A stretch of 64,000 nt of DNA from Cordylochernes scorpioides (GCA_030710605.1 CP092869.1:9971263-10035262); one strand, 5' to 3'; numbered from the stretch's first letter, positions 43,167-52,356 are shown. Notes: a model not told the origin generated them from the sequence alone. Program-made: numbers and translations.

Positions 43167-43170
<4 letters not shown>
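43061..43170 (+). repeat. partial inverted pseudo-LTR, right end of the composite
   Basis: Reverse complement of 35455-35564, ending in (TA)n at 43171-43209, the apparent insertion edge. Confidence 0.75.
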
Positions 43171-43205
<35 letters not shown>

Positions 43206-43210
<5 letters not shown>

Positions 43211-43575
43211 AATATAAGAGAAAGTTACGATATACTATTATAAAAAATATTAAAAGAAGATTAAAAACTTTCGTGATGAGTTTTTTTTTTATTATTATAA
43301 AAAAAAAACAGCGAGTTTTCGAGCACTCGCTCTCTCTAGTGGGAATATACGGATAACGCGCGGAATAACGCGCATCTATAAATACTTCCTCGGTGTGGAA
43401 CTGAGGAGTGAAGACCTTGTCTGGAGGATAACTCTCTCAAGGTGGGGAAGTCTTTCTTGCTGAAGAAATATGTACACAACTATATATATATATATTTCCC
43501 CTACACTTTATATGCCCTTTTACTCTTTTATTTTCCCACCTTTGTAAAATTTGATTAAAAGAATCAATAAAACTG
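43206..43575 (+). promoter_or_regulatory. LTR-like or promoter-containing segment
   Basis: A GCGAG...CTCGC stem, GATAACGCGCGGAATAACGC, a TATAAATA box at about 43378, a complex 100-bp leader and AATAAA at about 43567 succeed each other as in a short LTR (U3-R). It has no partner copy in the window, so a solo LTR is only a suggestion. Confidence 0.35.
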
Positions 43576-43818
43576 TTTAACACAAAGCAATAACACGCCA
43601 TCTATACATATAATATGAAAGAATTTAAGAGCATTAATGTTTCTTTTATACATAATACAAACTTCTACTGTTCTTACTGCGATGAAAAAAATATATTCGG
43701 AGGGCTCTTGGCTCATCAGTGGTGAACCCTCCCAGCGGTTTCGCCAATTTAATACACCAGACCGCTTGTCAGAGCTCTAATACTGTATTGGACGATTCTG
43801 CTTATATACGCAGCACTG
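43576..43818 (-). mobile_element. H2 element, best complete copy
   Basis: Minus sense, 5' to 3': GCTGCGTATATAAGCAGAAT (TATA-like), CCAATACAGTATTAGAGCTC, the ribozyme core (43766-43699), ATATTTTTTTCATCGCAGTA, GAACAGTAGAAGTTTGTATT, and the end ATAGATGGCGTGTTATTGC. About 240 bp, non-coding. The terminal AGATGGCG resembles the end of the H1 hammerhead elements. Confidence 0.75.
43699..43766 (-). ncRNA. strand-permuted hammerhead motif, all core rules met
   Basis: Minus sense: stem III strand AGCGGU (43766-43761), C17 (43760), stem I strand UGGUG (43759-43755), linker, stem II strand UUGGC (43747-43743), GAA (43742-43740), stem III strand ACCGCU (43739-43734), helix C strand GGGAGGG (43733-43727), UU, stem I strand CACCA (43724-43720), CUGAUGA (43719-43713), stem II strand GCCAA (43712-43708), GAG, helix C strand CCCUCC (43704-43699). 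Stem III 6/6, stem I 5/5, stem II 5/5 with G10.1-C11.1, and GUC cleavage triplet. Expected cut: between 43760 and 43759. Confidence 0.75.
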
Positions 43819-44247
43819 TTTAAATTGTCTAATGGGAATATTATATCAGTTATATCTTTGAATATAAGAATTACCACAGTTATCCATATAAATGTGTAAC
43901 GATCTAAGGAACCATGAGAGATACGATAGAAAGAGTGGATATTAAAGTATTAAAATATATTAAACTATTAATACAAAGGTTTATTATATTAAATTTATTA
44001 TTAGAAGAGATATCTTTAATATATATTATCATAAAGATAAATTATAAAAATGAACGTTTCAGGAAAATATACAGAGAAATTGTCAGTTTAATCTCCTTTT
44101 ATCAACATAACAAGTAATATTTTCATACACCTCTCTCTTTCCTTTTGATTGATTTAAACTGATTTATTACAACGTGCATATAAGATTATATAAGGTTAAA
44201 TACAGAACAAATATAAATATGATTATATAATGATAAATATAACATAA

Positions 44248-44440
44248 AGAAGGCATCTCCTGACCACGAGCACATGTGCTTTTTTTATTGCAGAGCGCCA
44301 TCTAGTGGAGCAAAAATAAACTAAACGTTTATTTAGCTTGCTCCGTGATATTTGGCCAACCCAATTTCTTGATAAATCAAGAAAAGCCATCCACGAACAC
44401 ATTTCGCGCTGTTGGCGCTCGTCAGCGTGATAAATATAGG
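44248..44440 (-). mobile_element. H1 element inserted in repeat G
   Basis: Minus sense: hammerhead (44431-44388), TTGATTTATCAAGAAATTGG, GGCCAAATATCACGGAGC, then CACTAGATGGCGCTCTGC and the end GATGCCTTC. Same plan as 34719-34915 and 53131-53320. Confidence 0.7.
44388..44431 (-). ncRNA. type I hammerhead ribozyme, core intact
   Basis: Minus sense: stem I strand CACG, CUGACGA (fits CUGANGA), stem II GCGC/GCGC with CAACA loop, GAAA, minimal stem III AUGUGU, U17, stem I strand CGUG. Relative to the family GGGC/GCCC, stem II has a two-sided compensatory change. The GUU triplet and weak stem III predict slow cleavage or dimer dependence, as for other minimal retroelement hammerheads. Confidence 0.75.
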
Positions 44441-44796
44441 AAAAATAGATATAAATAGATTAAATTATTGTTAAATATACATATATATATAAATTTATAC
44501 AAGGTCTTCATTGGTGGAGCCCACCGCGCGAAAGACTCCGCCACCGATGGACTGCGAGAGTTCACAGAGTGGGCAGGTCTAGGTGTTGGCTGGCGTTGAT
44601 GGCTGATGAGAGATTTGTCTATTTGTATACCCAGATCTACAGTTCAGCAGTAAAAAAAAATGAGAATATTGTTTAAAAAGAAGAGATGATTATAAGATAC
44701 GCAGTGGTTGTTTTGTTTCAACACTAAGTTTTTGTATCGTTGAGTACCTATATAGGCAAAATCTTTCAATAAAATATATTTTTTATGATACATTTG

Positions 44797-44990
44797 CGCG
44801 CCATCTGTTATCAAAATTCGAAACTATTATAGACGCGTATGATTCTGTTTTTTAAATAAACAATTCCTACTGTCCTTACTGAAATGGAAAAATTAAATGG
44901 AGGGCCTGGCTCATCAGTAGTGAACCCTCCCAGCAGTTTCGCCAGTTTAATCTACCATACCGCTGTTATATTGCATTTTTGGATCTTCCT
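44797..44990 (-). mobile_element. H2 element variant
   Basis: Core at 44899-44964. The 3' part (minus sense) is AACAATTCCTAC-complement, ATACGCGTCTATAATAGT and the end AACAGATGGCGCGCAAATG. It defines a subfamily with a longer 3' end, shared with 18244 and 60760. Confidence 0.7.
44899..44964 (-). ncRNA. strand-permuted hammerhead motif with compensatory changes
   Basis: Stem III AGCGGU/ACUGCU (one G-U), A17 (44958), stem I UGGU/ACUA (one G-U), stem II CUGGC/GCCAG (5 of 5; distal pair C-G where the 43.7-kb copy has U-A), GAAA, CUGAUGA, helix C GGGAGGG/CCCUCC. All core bases are intact. Confidence 0.75.
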
Positions 44991-45689
44991 TTCATAGTGA
45001 TACTGATGTTAGACTCTTGGAATGGGTATTTTAGATGAACAATGGACATAAGCTTTGAGGACAGTAGAATTACATACATTCATAAATATATAATATGCTT
45101 CGAGCATAGCTCTTCAGCAAATATCAAATTGTTTTTTGGTGGGATTGTAGAACATTATTTTCCAATCTATATATGGATAGAGAAAAATAAAAAGATATAA
45201 GCGAGCTATACATATTTAACATTATAACTTATTCACACCCACGGTTTCCTTTTCGATATAGACAATTCCCAACTGGCCCCCTATTCCTTAATTTGATGCA
45301 ACATATATCTAAGAAAAATCTAATTATCATAATTTCTGATGATATTCTATTCAATTTCTTGAAATAAATATCAATATATTCACTACATATAATATATTCT
45401 AAGAATATTTTTCAGTTTTATTTCATTAGTTGTAGAAATGGATATTCTATAAATTCATACCGAATATTAAAGATACAATGTTTTTAATGTCAATTTAACT
45501 TAGAGCAAATAACCCACTTATTTGAATAAAATTTTATAATGAGAGCATACATTCATACACACACATAAATGTAGTCTATTTTTAATTAAGTAGACAAAGA
45601 CAATTTTCGATAATTCAATAAAACAATTTCTTGAATCATTATTAAAATACATTAGGCCTCCAGGGAAAAGTTCTTTTTTTTCCAGACAA
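44991..45689. other. AT-rich spacer
   Basis: No gene seen. 45648-45690 is a CCTCCAGGGAAA-family end (TTAGGCCTCCAGGGAAAAG). Confidence 0.4.
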
Positions 45690-45835
45690 TATTTTTCACA
45701 CTTGGTTATCTCTTGTATCTTCAATAAAGGTAACTGTGTATCAACTATATTTCAAAGTTATTGTTTGAATCCCCGTAAACATGCTAAAAGGGACAATATA
45801 TTCAAAATTTGTTCATGAGTGTATATATATTGAAG
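45690..45835. repeat. repeat M, single copy
   Basis: CACTTGGTTATCTCTTGTAT, CTTCAATAAAGGTAACTG and AAATTTGTTCATGAGTGTAT, the inverse of 32050-32170. Confidence 0.55.
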
Positions 45836-46430
45836 AAAGGAATTAATATAAAATATGATAATACGAAGCGGTATAAATAAATCATTTACTTTCTATAAAT
45901 TATTCCAAAGACTGTGTACCTTCTCAATAAGAATCCTCCAAGATGATTAATCCATAGCCATAGTCTAGAGGTAAGACTTGGTTTTCTTGTTCTTCACCTG
46001 TTCCACAAATGGTGTATAAGAACGTCATCTTGATTTAGTAACATCAATACGTCCTTTCATCATGTCGTATAGGAGATCCTAGCGTGCAGAATTCAATCTT
46101 CCACCAATCGATTCAATTAATTCCTCATTAATCCGTTAATTAATTAGCGAAGTTAATCAGTAGAGGTTAGTTAACACAGGGGATGCTGAGGTTCTCGCCA
46201 GTTTGGCAGCTTCGTCAACTTAATATAATCCATGGAACAGAGAGTTGTCAATGATCCATCGATACCTGTTAGGTCAGGCATCTCATCCTAGAGAATTTTA
46301 CAATAGATTATCTTCATAATCTTTCACCTCATGTTTAGTTTGACAAAGTTTCGTGACATTTTTGTTCGAATAAAGACACAAGATATCTAAAGTACAAATC
46401 CATATATATATTATAAATAAATAAGATTTT
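45836..46430. other. unassigned spacer
   Basis: Moderately complex sequence around 45930-46260 without a frame or family I recognise. Confidence 0.35.
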
Positions 46431-46434
46431 CTGC

Positions 46435-47110
46435 TTATTTTTGATTATCTTGAGGATTATGATATTGTAGCACCAGGTTGCGGTTTGGCAGACTTTTCAA
46501 CCTTGATGCTCTCCTGTGCCGGGTCTTGTATCTTACCAGAGCGTGTTTCAACCATCCTACTAATTTATATAAGGGAATAATGAGATAACTCTACTTTAAG
46601 TAGCCTCCAGAATAATTTATTTATTTCTCACATCAAAGAGAGCAGTGAAGTCACACAGTGTACCTAAATACAAATGATGAATCTATAATACATATATTCT
46701 GTTTAATAAAATAAATAAATATAAAATATAAATTTGAATTTAATATATATGAAAAATAATATTACAAATTGAAATAAAATAGGTTCATTAGCCATGATGC
46801 AACAATATGGTAATGAAGTCGTGGTTAAAATCTTGAAAGCATAATAATAAAAATAGTGAAAATTAGAAATAACTTTAATTGAGCTTATGGAATATAGAAA
46901 ACATAATTTGAGAAAGGTATGCCTGACTTAAGGCTTAAGAATAAAAAAAGAAATTATTTACATAATGTACAAACGGTTTGAGCCGGCCATCGGGAAATAA
47001 CAACAATCAGTTTTATATAGGGAAAGTCCCGACATCTGGTGATAGATATAAACAGAATATTTGAATCTATGAAATATAATTTTGAATAAAATATTTTTGT
47101 TTAGCATATA
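46435..47110. repeat. dispersed repeat N, second copy
   Basis: Matches 34960-35310 (AGCCGGCCATCGGGAAATAA) but carries about 330 bp of other sequence at 46470-46795. There is no Penelope-like insertion at its (TA)n end. Confidence 0.6.
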
Positions 47111-47496
47111 TATATCTACAGAAATTTTATAAAATTATTTAAAATAGTAATAGTATCTGATTTCAACTCGTGTTCTATTGGCGAATCATTATACAATGTT
47201 TTCTACCGTAGAAAGGCTTTCGTACCCGAAAGCTAGATATTAAAAAGGTTTTTGATAATATTCGTTTCCCTGGTGGCCTGATTTTTTTTACTTAAGGAAT
47301 TCATTATGAACTCACAGATTTGTGTACATATTTAATATTTTCAGATATTTAAGAAATTTGCGATTCCCTTTTATAAAATAATTCGAAAAAATATTTCGCA
47401 GTATATTATAGCTAATATTGTCAGTAAATGTAAATGGTCATACAGATTCCTTACCAATAGTAAGTGAAGATAAGAATGGAATATATCTATACATAT

Positions 47497-48500
47497 CTTC
47501 TCTCAGTAGAAACAGTGACCTATCTTCAAGAGTTATGGCGGTCTATACATATATGTAATTAGGGAGGATGAAGCCGTTGTTTATCTCAAAGCCACTTTCT
47601 GTATGTCCGATTATCTGGTTGAATTATGAAATTTGACCATCGAAGTTCCAATGACCCTATCGATCTGAGATGTTCTTCTTTCTACAATTGGAAGAAGTTG
47701 CTCCAATTGTTAATTGATAGTAATACTAATAATGACTTAAATGCAAATATTCTTTCAGTAGAAACAGCGACCTATCTTCAAGGGTTATGGAGGTCTATAC
47801 CATGTATGTATGTATTTAAGATGAAGCCGTTGTTTATCCCAAGGCCAGGTTCTGTGTTTCCGTTGCCTTGTTTGAATTCTGACATGTCAGCATTGATATT
47901 TAAGCTTCTATATTACAAAATCCAATGAACCCATCGAACTAAGATGTTCTTCTTTCTACAATTGTAAGAAGTTGCTCCAGTTGTTAATTGATAATAATAA
48001 CTTTATTTTTCAAAAAGGTAACAGGTTTTTCACTAAAAGGTGTAACGACTGGTCAGTATATTTACATATTTTTATTTACAACTTTAATAAATAACAACAT
48101 TAGAAGTAAACAAAGATATTTACATTTGCTATCTTGACTCCTGGTCAGTACTGTGGCCCTCGCAGATATGGTCCCCTGATGTCCTGCAGCTCTCTAGCAG
48201 TGTATATATAAAATAATATATAATGTAATAATAATAATAAAAATGGCTTCAATGCAAATATTTTATCTTTAGAAACAGCGACCTATCTTCAAGGGTTATG
48301 AAGGTCTATACCATTTGTATTTTGATGAAGCCGTTGTTTACCTCAAGGCCAGTTTCTGTATGTCCGATTTTCTGTTTGAATTCTGACATTTCAACATTGA
48401 AGTTTAAGCTTCAATCTTTCAAGTTCCAATGAACCCATCGAAAACTGAGGTGTTTTTCTTTCTCCAATTGGAAGAAGTTGTTCCAGTTGTTAATTGGATG
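47497..48500. repeat. about 250-bp tandem repeat, three units, third separated by an insertion
   Basis: Units begin near 47505, 47755 and 48270 (GAAACAGCGACCTATCTTCA) and contain GATGAAGCCGTTGTTTA and GATGTTCTTCTTTCTACAAT. The stretch 48000-48240 between units 2 and 3 is unrelated and flanked by TAATAATAA runs, so it is probably an insertion. The 100-codon frame at 47626 is not conserved among units. Confidence 0.75.
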
Positions 48501-48713
48501 ACTGACCTGGACAATTGGATTGTCCTCTAATTAGCTTGGCCACTACCAGGTATTTAAATCCCTCGTGGTCTAATCCAATCTTTCCACAGTCACTTCAGAA
48601 TGTACATTGCAGAATACTCTTCAGTAAGTTCATTCTCAAATATTGCGAAATATTGAATAATCACATTGAAGCAATGTATCATCAAATTAAGAATAAAACT
48701 GTGAGGCAAAGAT

Positions 48714-48789
48714 TTTATTAAATAAAAACAAACGATAGCATTGCATTTATAAAGAGACGCAATGCTATCGTTTGTTTTTATTTAATAAA
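48714..48789. repeat. perfect 31-bp inverted repeat, 14-nt loop
   Basis: Arms 48714-48744 and 48759-48789 are exactly complementary (core AACGATAGCATTGC). Isolated from the P1, P2 and P3 families. Origin unknown; a recent hairpin MITE is possible. Confidence 0.9.
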
Positions 48790-48904
48790 TTTATAGCAAT
48801 TCTTTTGTCTAATTAAAAGATTTTATTATTTTTGCTTTCGAGAATTTCTACCCTTCATTAGGATAAAAATATGAAAGTCTTCACCTCACGAGTTTTTTCT
48901 TCTT

Positions 48905-49125
48905 TTGATATCTAGAGCTCAGTGTAGCATATATAAGCAGAATTGCACAATACATTTTTATTTTTTTTAGAGCTCTAACGAAGTGGTCTAATGAATTAAA
49001 TAAGCGAAACCGCTGGGAGGGTTAACCACTGATGAGACAAGCCTCCCAATATATTTTTCATCGCAGTATGGTCAGTGAAAATTTTATTTATTTGTGAAAA
49101 GAAACATTCGCGTCTTAATGTTTTC
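48905..49125 (+). mobile_element. H2 element
   Basis: TCAGTGTAGCATATATAAGC (TATA-like), AGAGCTCTAACGAAG, the core, then ATATTTTTCATCGCAGTATG and AACATTCGCGTCTTAATG. The 3' AGATGGCG end is missing. Confidence 0.7.
48982..49047 (+). ncRNA. strand-permuted hammerhead-like motif (family H2), partly decayed
   Basis: Stem III AGUGGU/ACCGCU (one wobble), C17 (48988), GAAA, CUGAUGA and helix C GGGAGGG/CCUCCC are kept. Stem I (UAAU/ACCA) and stem II (AAGC/GACAA) have mismatches. Confidence 0.55.
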
Positions 49126-49390
49126 ATTCTTTAAATATATAATAAAATTTTTACAAAAATATATTTTTTATTGTGGAAAAACAAGCTTTCCAGAAAAGAC
49201 ACTTCTACTGTTTTATCAAAATTCTATAAGAATAAATTTGGACTATTTATTAGAATCAAACATCTACTTGTACGTGAGCGGGCATACACAATAGTTATGT
49301 TCTTTTAATCACTACAAACCTATCAACAATATATTTGCGCGTCTGAGAGAAATAATATAAATTCATTAATACAAATTATAATACACTTTA
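49126..49390. other. AT-rich spacer
   Basis: No recognisable feature. Confidence 0.35.
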
Positions 49391-49391
49391 T

Positions 49392-49865
49392 TTATAATAC
49401 AATATAATGCGGCTTATGAAAAATATCCCGCATGTGTTTCTTTTGAACGAAAAATCGAAATTTATTCTAAGGAGAAATAACTATTATTTCTAACCTTAGG
49501 GATGAAGTATGAAAGGATGAATTTTGAAGAGTAATTTTAACGAAATAATGAAGTGTCCAGGGATGGGAAACGAACCCACAATGTTCCGCTTACCGGGCAG
49601 ATGCCATGTCCACTAGGCTACCCTGGACATATTGTTCCGTTCGTAAATATTATATACTAGTAAAGTAATTTATAATACAATATAATGCGGCTTATTCCCA
49701 TCCCTGGACACTTTATTTTTCCGTTTATCATTACTCTTCAAAATTCATCCTTTCATACTTCATCCCTAAGGTTAGAAATAATCGTTATTTCTCTTTAAAA
49801 TAAATTTCGATTTTTCGTTCAAAAGAAACACATGTGGGATAATTTTCAAATGTCGTTCTATAACC
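49392..49865. mobile_element. palindromic element P1, rearranged double copy with full tRNA-like core
   Basis: A left arm (49392-49550) leads into a complete tRNA-like sequence. A second left-end fragment follows (TAATACAATATAATGCGGC at 49672), joined directly to CCCATCCCTGGACA and a full right arm (49706-49865). It looks like one element inserted in, or recombined with, another. Confidence 0.75.
49556..49627 (-). tRNA. tRNA-like cloverleaf inside P1 (anticodon GGU by position), likely pseudo-tRNA
   Basis: 72 nt: acceptor TCCAGGG/CCCTGGA (7 of 7), D stem GCC/GGC, anticodon stem TCTGC/GCGGA with loop CCGGTAA, T arm GTGGG/CCCAT with loop TTCGTTT. A box TAGCCTAGTGG and B box GGTTCGTTTCC fit Pol III promoters. 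Position 33 is C rather than the near-universal U, and the gene is embedded in a transposon, so decoding function is doubtful. Confidence 0.6.
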
Positions 49866-49971
49866 TATATTCATAATCTATAAATGTTCTGATAGATATT
49901 TAAATAATTATATAGTTGTCAAAATTCAGTCATATATAGCTTATATTGTTACCTACAACCTAATATTTGAT

Positions 49972-50178
49972 TTAAAAGGCATATATTGGATCAAAATATC
50001 ATTTATTTTACCAATAATTCAGTTGGCTGAACGCCAACCTTTATCAAGGTGTTATAACATTTTAAACACTTTAAGGTTGGCGTTCAGCCAACTGAAATAT
50101 TGGTAAAATAAATGATATTTTGATCCAATATATGTCTTTTTAATTAAATATTTATTTATGGATTGCTCTATTTTCAAA
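49972..50178. mobile_element. palindromic element P2, intact copy
   Basis: Both arms complete: AAAAGGCATATATTGGATC ... GGCTGAACGCCAACC and mirror; apex TATAACATTTTAAACAC. Confidence 0.85.
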
Positions 50179-50872
50179 CCAACCTAATATGTAAAATAGA
50201 CATCGGTAATTCTTCAGTAAAACGGAAAATTTGATCCCCTTCCTTGTCCTCTGTGTTGGAGGAAAGGATAGAGGTCGGGAATGGATCAGCAAATATTGGT
50301 CTCCTCCTGGGCACACAGGAGTTTCCCTGGATATTTCATGTAGCCAGATCTGTCTTTCCATGTTCATATATATAACACTATTGTTTCTCGGATTTTCACA
50401 TATAAAGACGAATTTTAATAATAATAATTAGCCATATAATATATTTAAATGTATAATTATTTAATTATTGGCCCATTATATTTCTTATAATATATTAATT
50501 ATCAAATATTATATTTTATAATATATTTTATGAATTATTTTGCTTTGTTGTTGAAAAAGATAGAGAATTGAAGGTGCAGTCGTGAAAATAGGAAATAAAT
50601 TATTTTCCTTTCAAGTAGTTTTTATTTTCAATTACTTGAGGCAAATTACACATGAAATTATTTATCACAGTAATATAGAATTTATAAAATGACTCCTATA
50701 TTTGTGATTTAAAAAATAGGTAGGTTAACTATACATATTTACAACAAAAATGCAAAGTGGTATGTTCTAAATCTATGGTCAAAAAATGTAGAACAGTCAA
50801 TGAATGAAAATAAAATATATGTTTTTAAAATATAATAATTGCATTTTAGATTATATAATATATATATTGATT
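50179..50872. other. unassigned AT-rich spacer
   Basis: Short complex block at 50225-50350 with overlapping frames on both strands. No family recognised. Confidence 0.35.
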
Positions 50873-51006
50873 AAAAAGTCATATATTGGATCAAAATATC
50901 ATGGTGTTGGCGTTCAGCCAACTGAAATATTGGTAAAACTAATGATATTTTGATCCAATATATGCCTTTTTATTTAAAGATTTATTTATGGATTGCTCTA
51001 TTTTCA
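50873..51006. mobile_element. palindromic element P2, internally deleted
   Basis: Outer arms present, left inner arm missing: GGATCAAAATATCATGG joins directly to TGTTGGCGTTCAGCC. Confidence 0.75.
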
Positions 51007-51043
51007 ATATTTATAGAGAGTAGATAATTAGAGAGTATTATAT

Positions 51044-51160
51044 CGAGGACTTGTGGCTCCTCAATAATGAACCCTTTGAGTGATTTCGATAAGTTAATCT
51101 TCAGATTCTTCAATAATTGTACGTATTGGATTATTTTTCTCTTTATATACCCTTTGTTTA
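51044..51160 (-). mobile_element. H2 element remnant, core heavily decayed
   Basis: Minus sense keeps TATCGAAAT and CAAAGGGTTCATTATTGAGG, recognisable as the GAAA and CUGAUGA strands but with several changes. Confidence 0.45.
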
Positions 51161-51304
51161 CTTAGAAAAGGATAATATATTACATTAAAATATAAAGAAT
51201 CATACATATGGCCGATGTAATATAACATTTTGAATCATTCTCTCACTCCTGAGTTATTCTAAACAGAAATTTATATTTCATCATTAATAAACAGGTAATT
51301 GTGA

Positions 51305-51908
51305 AAAAAACAAAATATTTCTTCACAATCAGTTTCTTTTTATTTTAAACTGCTGCTTTCAATCGATAATCGCTATTCAACGGGCTTAAAAATGAGATAT
51401 ATAGAATAAAATAGATATACACCCTTACCTCGCTTTGCGTCGGGGTTACATTCCAAAAAAAAAAAAAAAACACCGCGCAAATTTAAACGACGCAAAGTGA
51501 AAATATGTGAAGGCGCAATAAAAAACAAAGGTGTTGCCATATTTTAGAAAAAAAAAAATTAAAGACTCGAATCCAAAACAACTCAACTTCGAAAATCTAA
51601 CGACGCACATTGAAAATCAGTAAAAATTAAGCAGTGACGCAATTTCGAAAAAAAAAAAAACGCAAAACGAAACGACGCAGAGCGAGGCATTGTTGTATTC
51701 CATAACATTGTTAAATCACATATCAATATCAAAATTTCAGTTTTAAATATCCACGCTGCGCGTGTTTGTATTTGTAAATATATGTCTTGTAAGATATAGT
51801 CGATGTTTTTTAAGCCCGTTGAAGAGCAATTATATATCACTTGAAAGATAACAATTTAAAATAATAAAAAATTCATTGTGAGGAAATATTTTGTAATTTT
51901 GAAAAGTT
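51305..51908. mobile_element. foldback element P3 carrying a pogo-like insertion
   Basis: Arms TTCACAATCAGTTTCTTTTT and its mirror, CGATAATCGCTATTCAACGG and its mirror near 51810. The loop region holds the 51420-51695 insertion. Confidence 0.7.
51420..51695. mobile_element. small pogo-like MITE T1
   Basis: TIRs ACCTCGCTTTGCGTCGGGG / CGACGCAGAGCGAGGC, TA at both edges (51418-51419, 51696-51697). The interior has poly-A tracts and several GACGCA motifs. No coding capacity. Confidence 0.7.
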
Positions 51909-51913
51909 AATTA

Positions 51914-52191
51914 CACCAATACCTCGCCCAGCGTCGTTTCGTTTTGCGTTTTTTTTTTCGAAGTTGCGTCGCTGCTTAATTTTTACTGATTTTCACTGTG
52001 CGTCGTTAGATTTTCGAAGTTGCGTTGTTTTGGATTCGAGTCTTCAATTTTATTTTTCCTAAAATATGGCAAAAACTTTGTTTTTGATTGCGCCATGCCA
52101 TCAAAATTTTATTTTCACTTTGCGTCGTTTCAATTTGCGTCGTGTTTTTTTTTTTTGGAACGTAACCCCGACGCAAAGCGAGGTATGGGTG
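51914..52191. mobile_element. small pogo-like MITE T1, inverted second copy
   Basis: TA-flanked (51912-51913, 52192-52193). Reverse complement of 51420-51695 with scattered differences (TGCGTCGTTAGATTTTCG matches its mirror). It lies just outside the P3 right arm. Confidence 0.75.
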
Positions 52192-52356
52192 TATTAGCTA
52201 AAGTAATAAAGAAGTGGTGTCCCCTATTCAAAAACTAGAGAATTCACCCAGCATTACATCCTATGTAATGTTTGCCTATTTAATATTGTTTTAATAAATA
52301 TATATATTTTTTTATTCTGTATATAGACCAAAATCCACTTTCAAATATTTGAATAA

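Larger units (their letters stand above)
35321..43170. mobile_element. Penelope-like element composite: full copy plus inverted 5'-truncated copy
   Basis: On the minus strand a Penelope-like element runs from about 39830 to 35321, flanked by 244-bp direct repeats (pseudo-LTRs). A second copy on the plus strand (39853-43170) mirrors 38763-35458 almost base for base and lacks the 5' quarter. Both outer ends lie in (TA)n. An inverted, 5'-truncated partner attached at the 5' side is a known outcome of Penelope-type integration. The near-identity of the arms points to a recent event. Confidence 0.85.
44100..44600 (-). repeat. dispersed repeat G, split by an H1 element
   Basis: 44100-44247 is the tail (GATTGATTTAAACTGATTTA, TATA-rich) and 44450-44600 the GC-rich block (GACTCCGCCACCGATGG). 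Between them lies the H1 insertion. Confidence 0.6.

Noticed and set aside
43171-43209. (TA)n run as a CRISPR-like or origin element
   Set aside because: It is a simple microsatellite at the edge of the Penelope-like insertion. No CRISPR repeats exist in the window.
44600-44625. GGCTGATGAGAG near the end of repeat G as a further hammerhead
   Set aside because: No GAAA strand or complementary stem lies within a workable distance.
49556-49627. Functional tRNA-Thr gene
   Set aside because: C at position 33, a 3-bp D stem and location inside a multicopy palindromic transposon argue against a decoding tRNA. Kept as tRNA-like.
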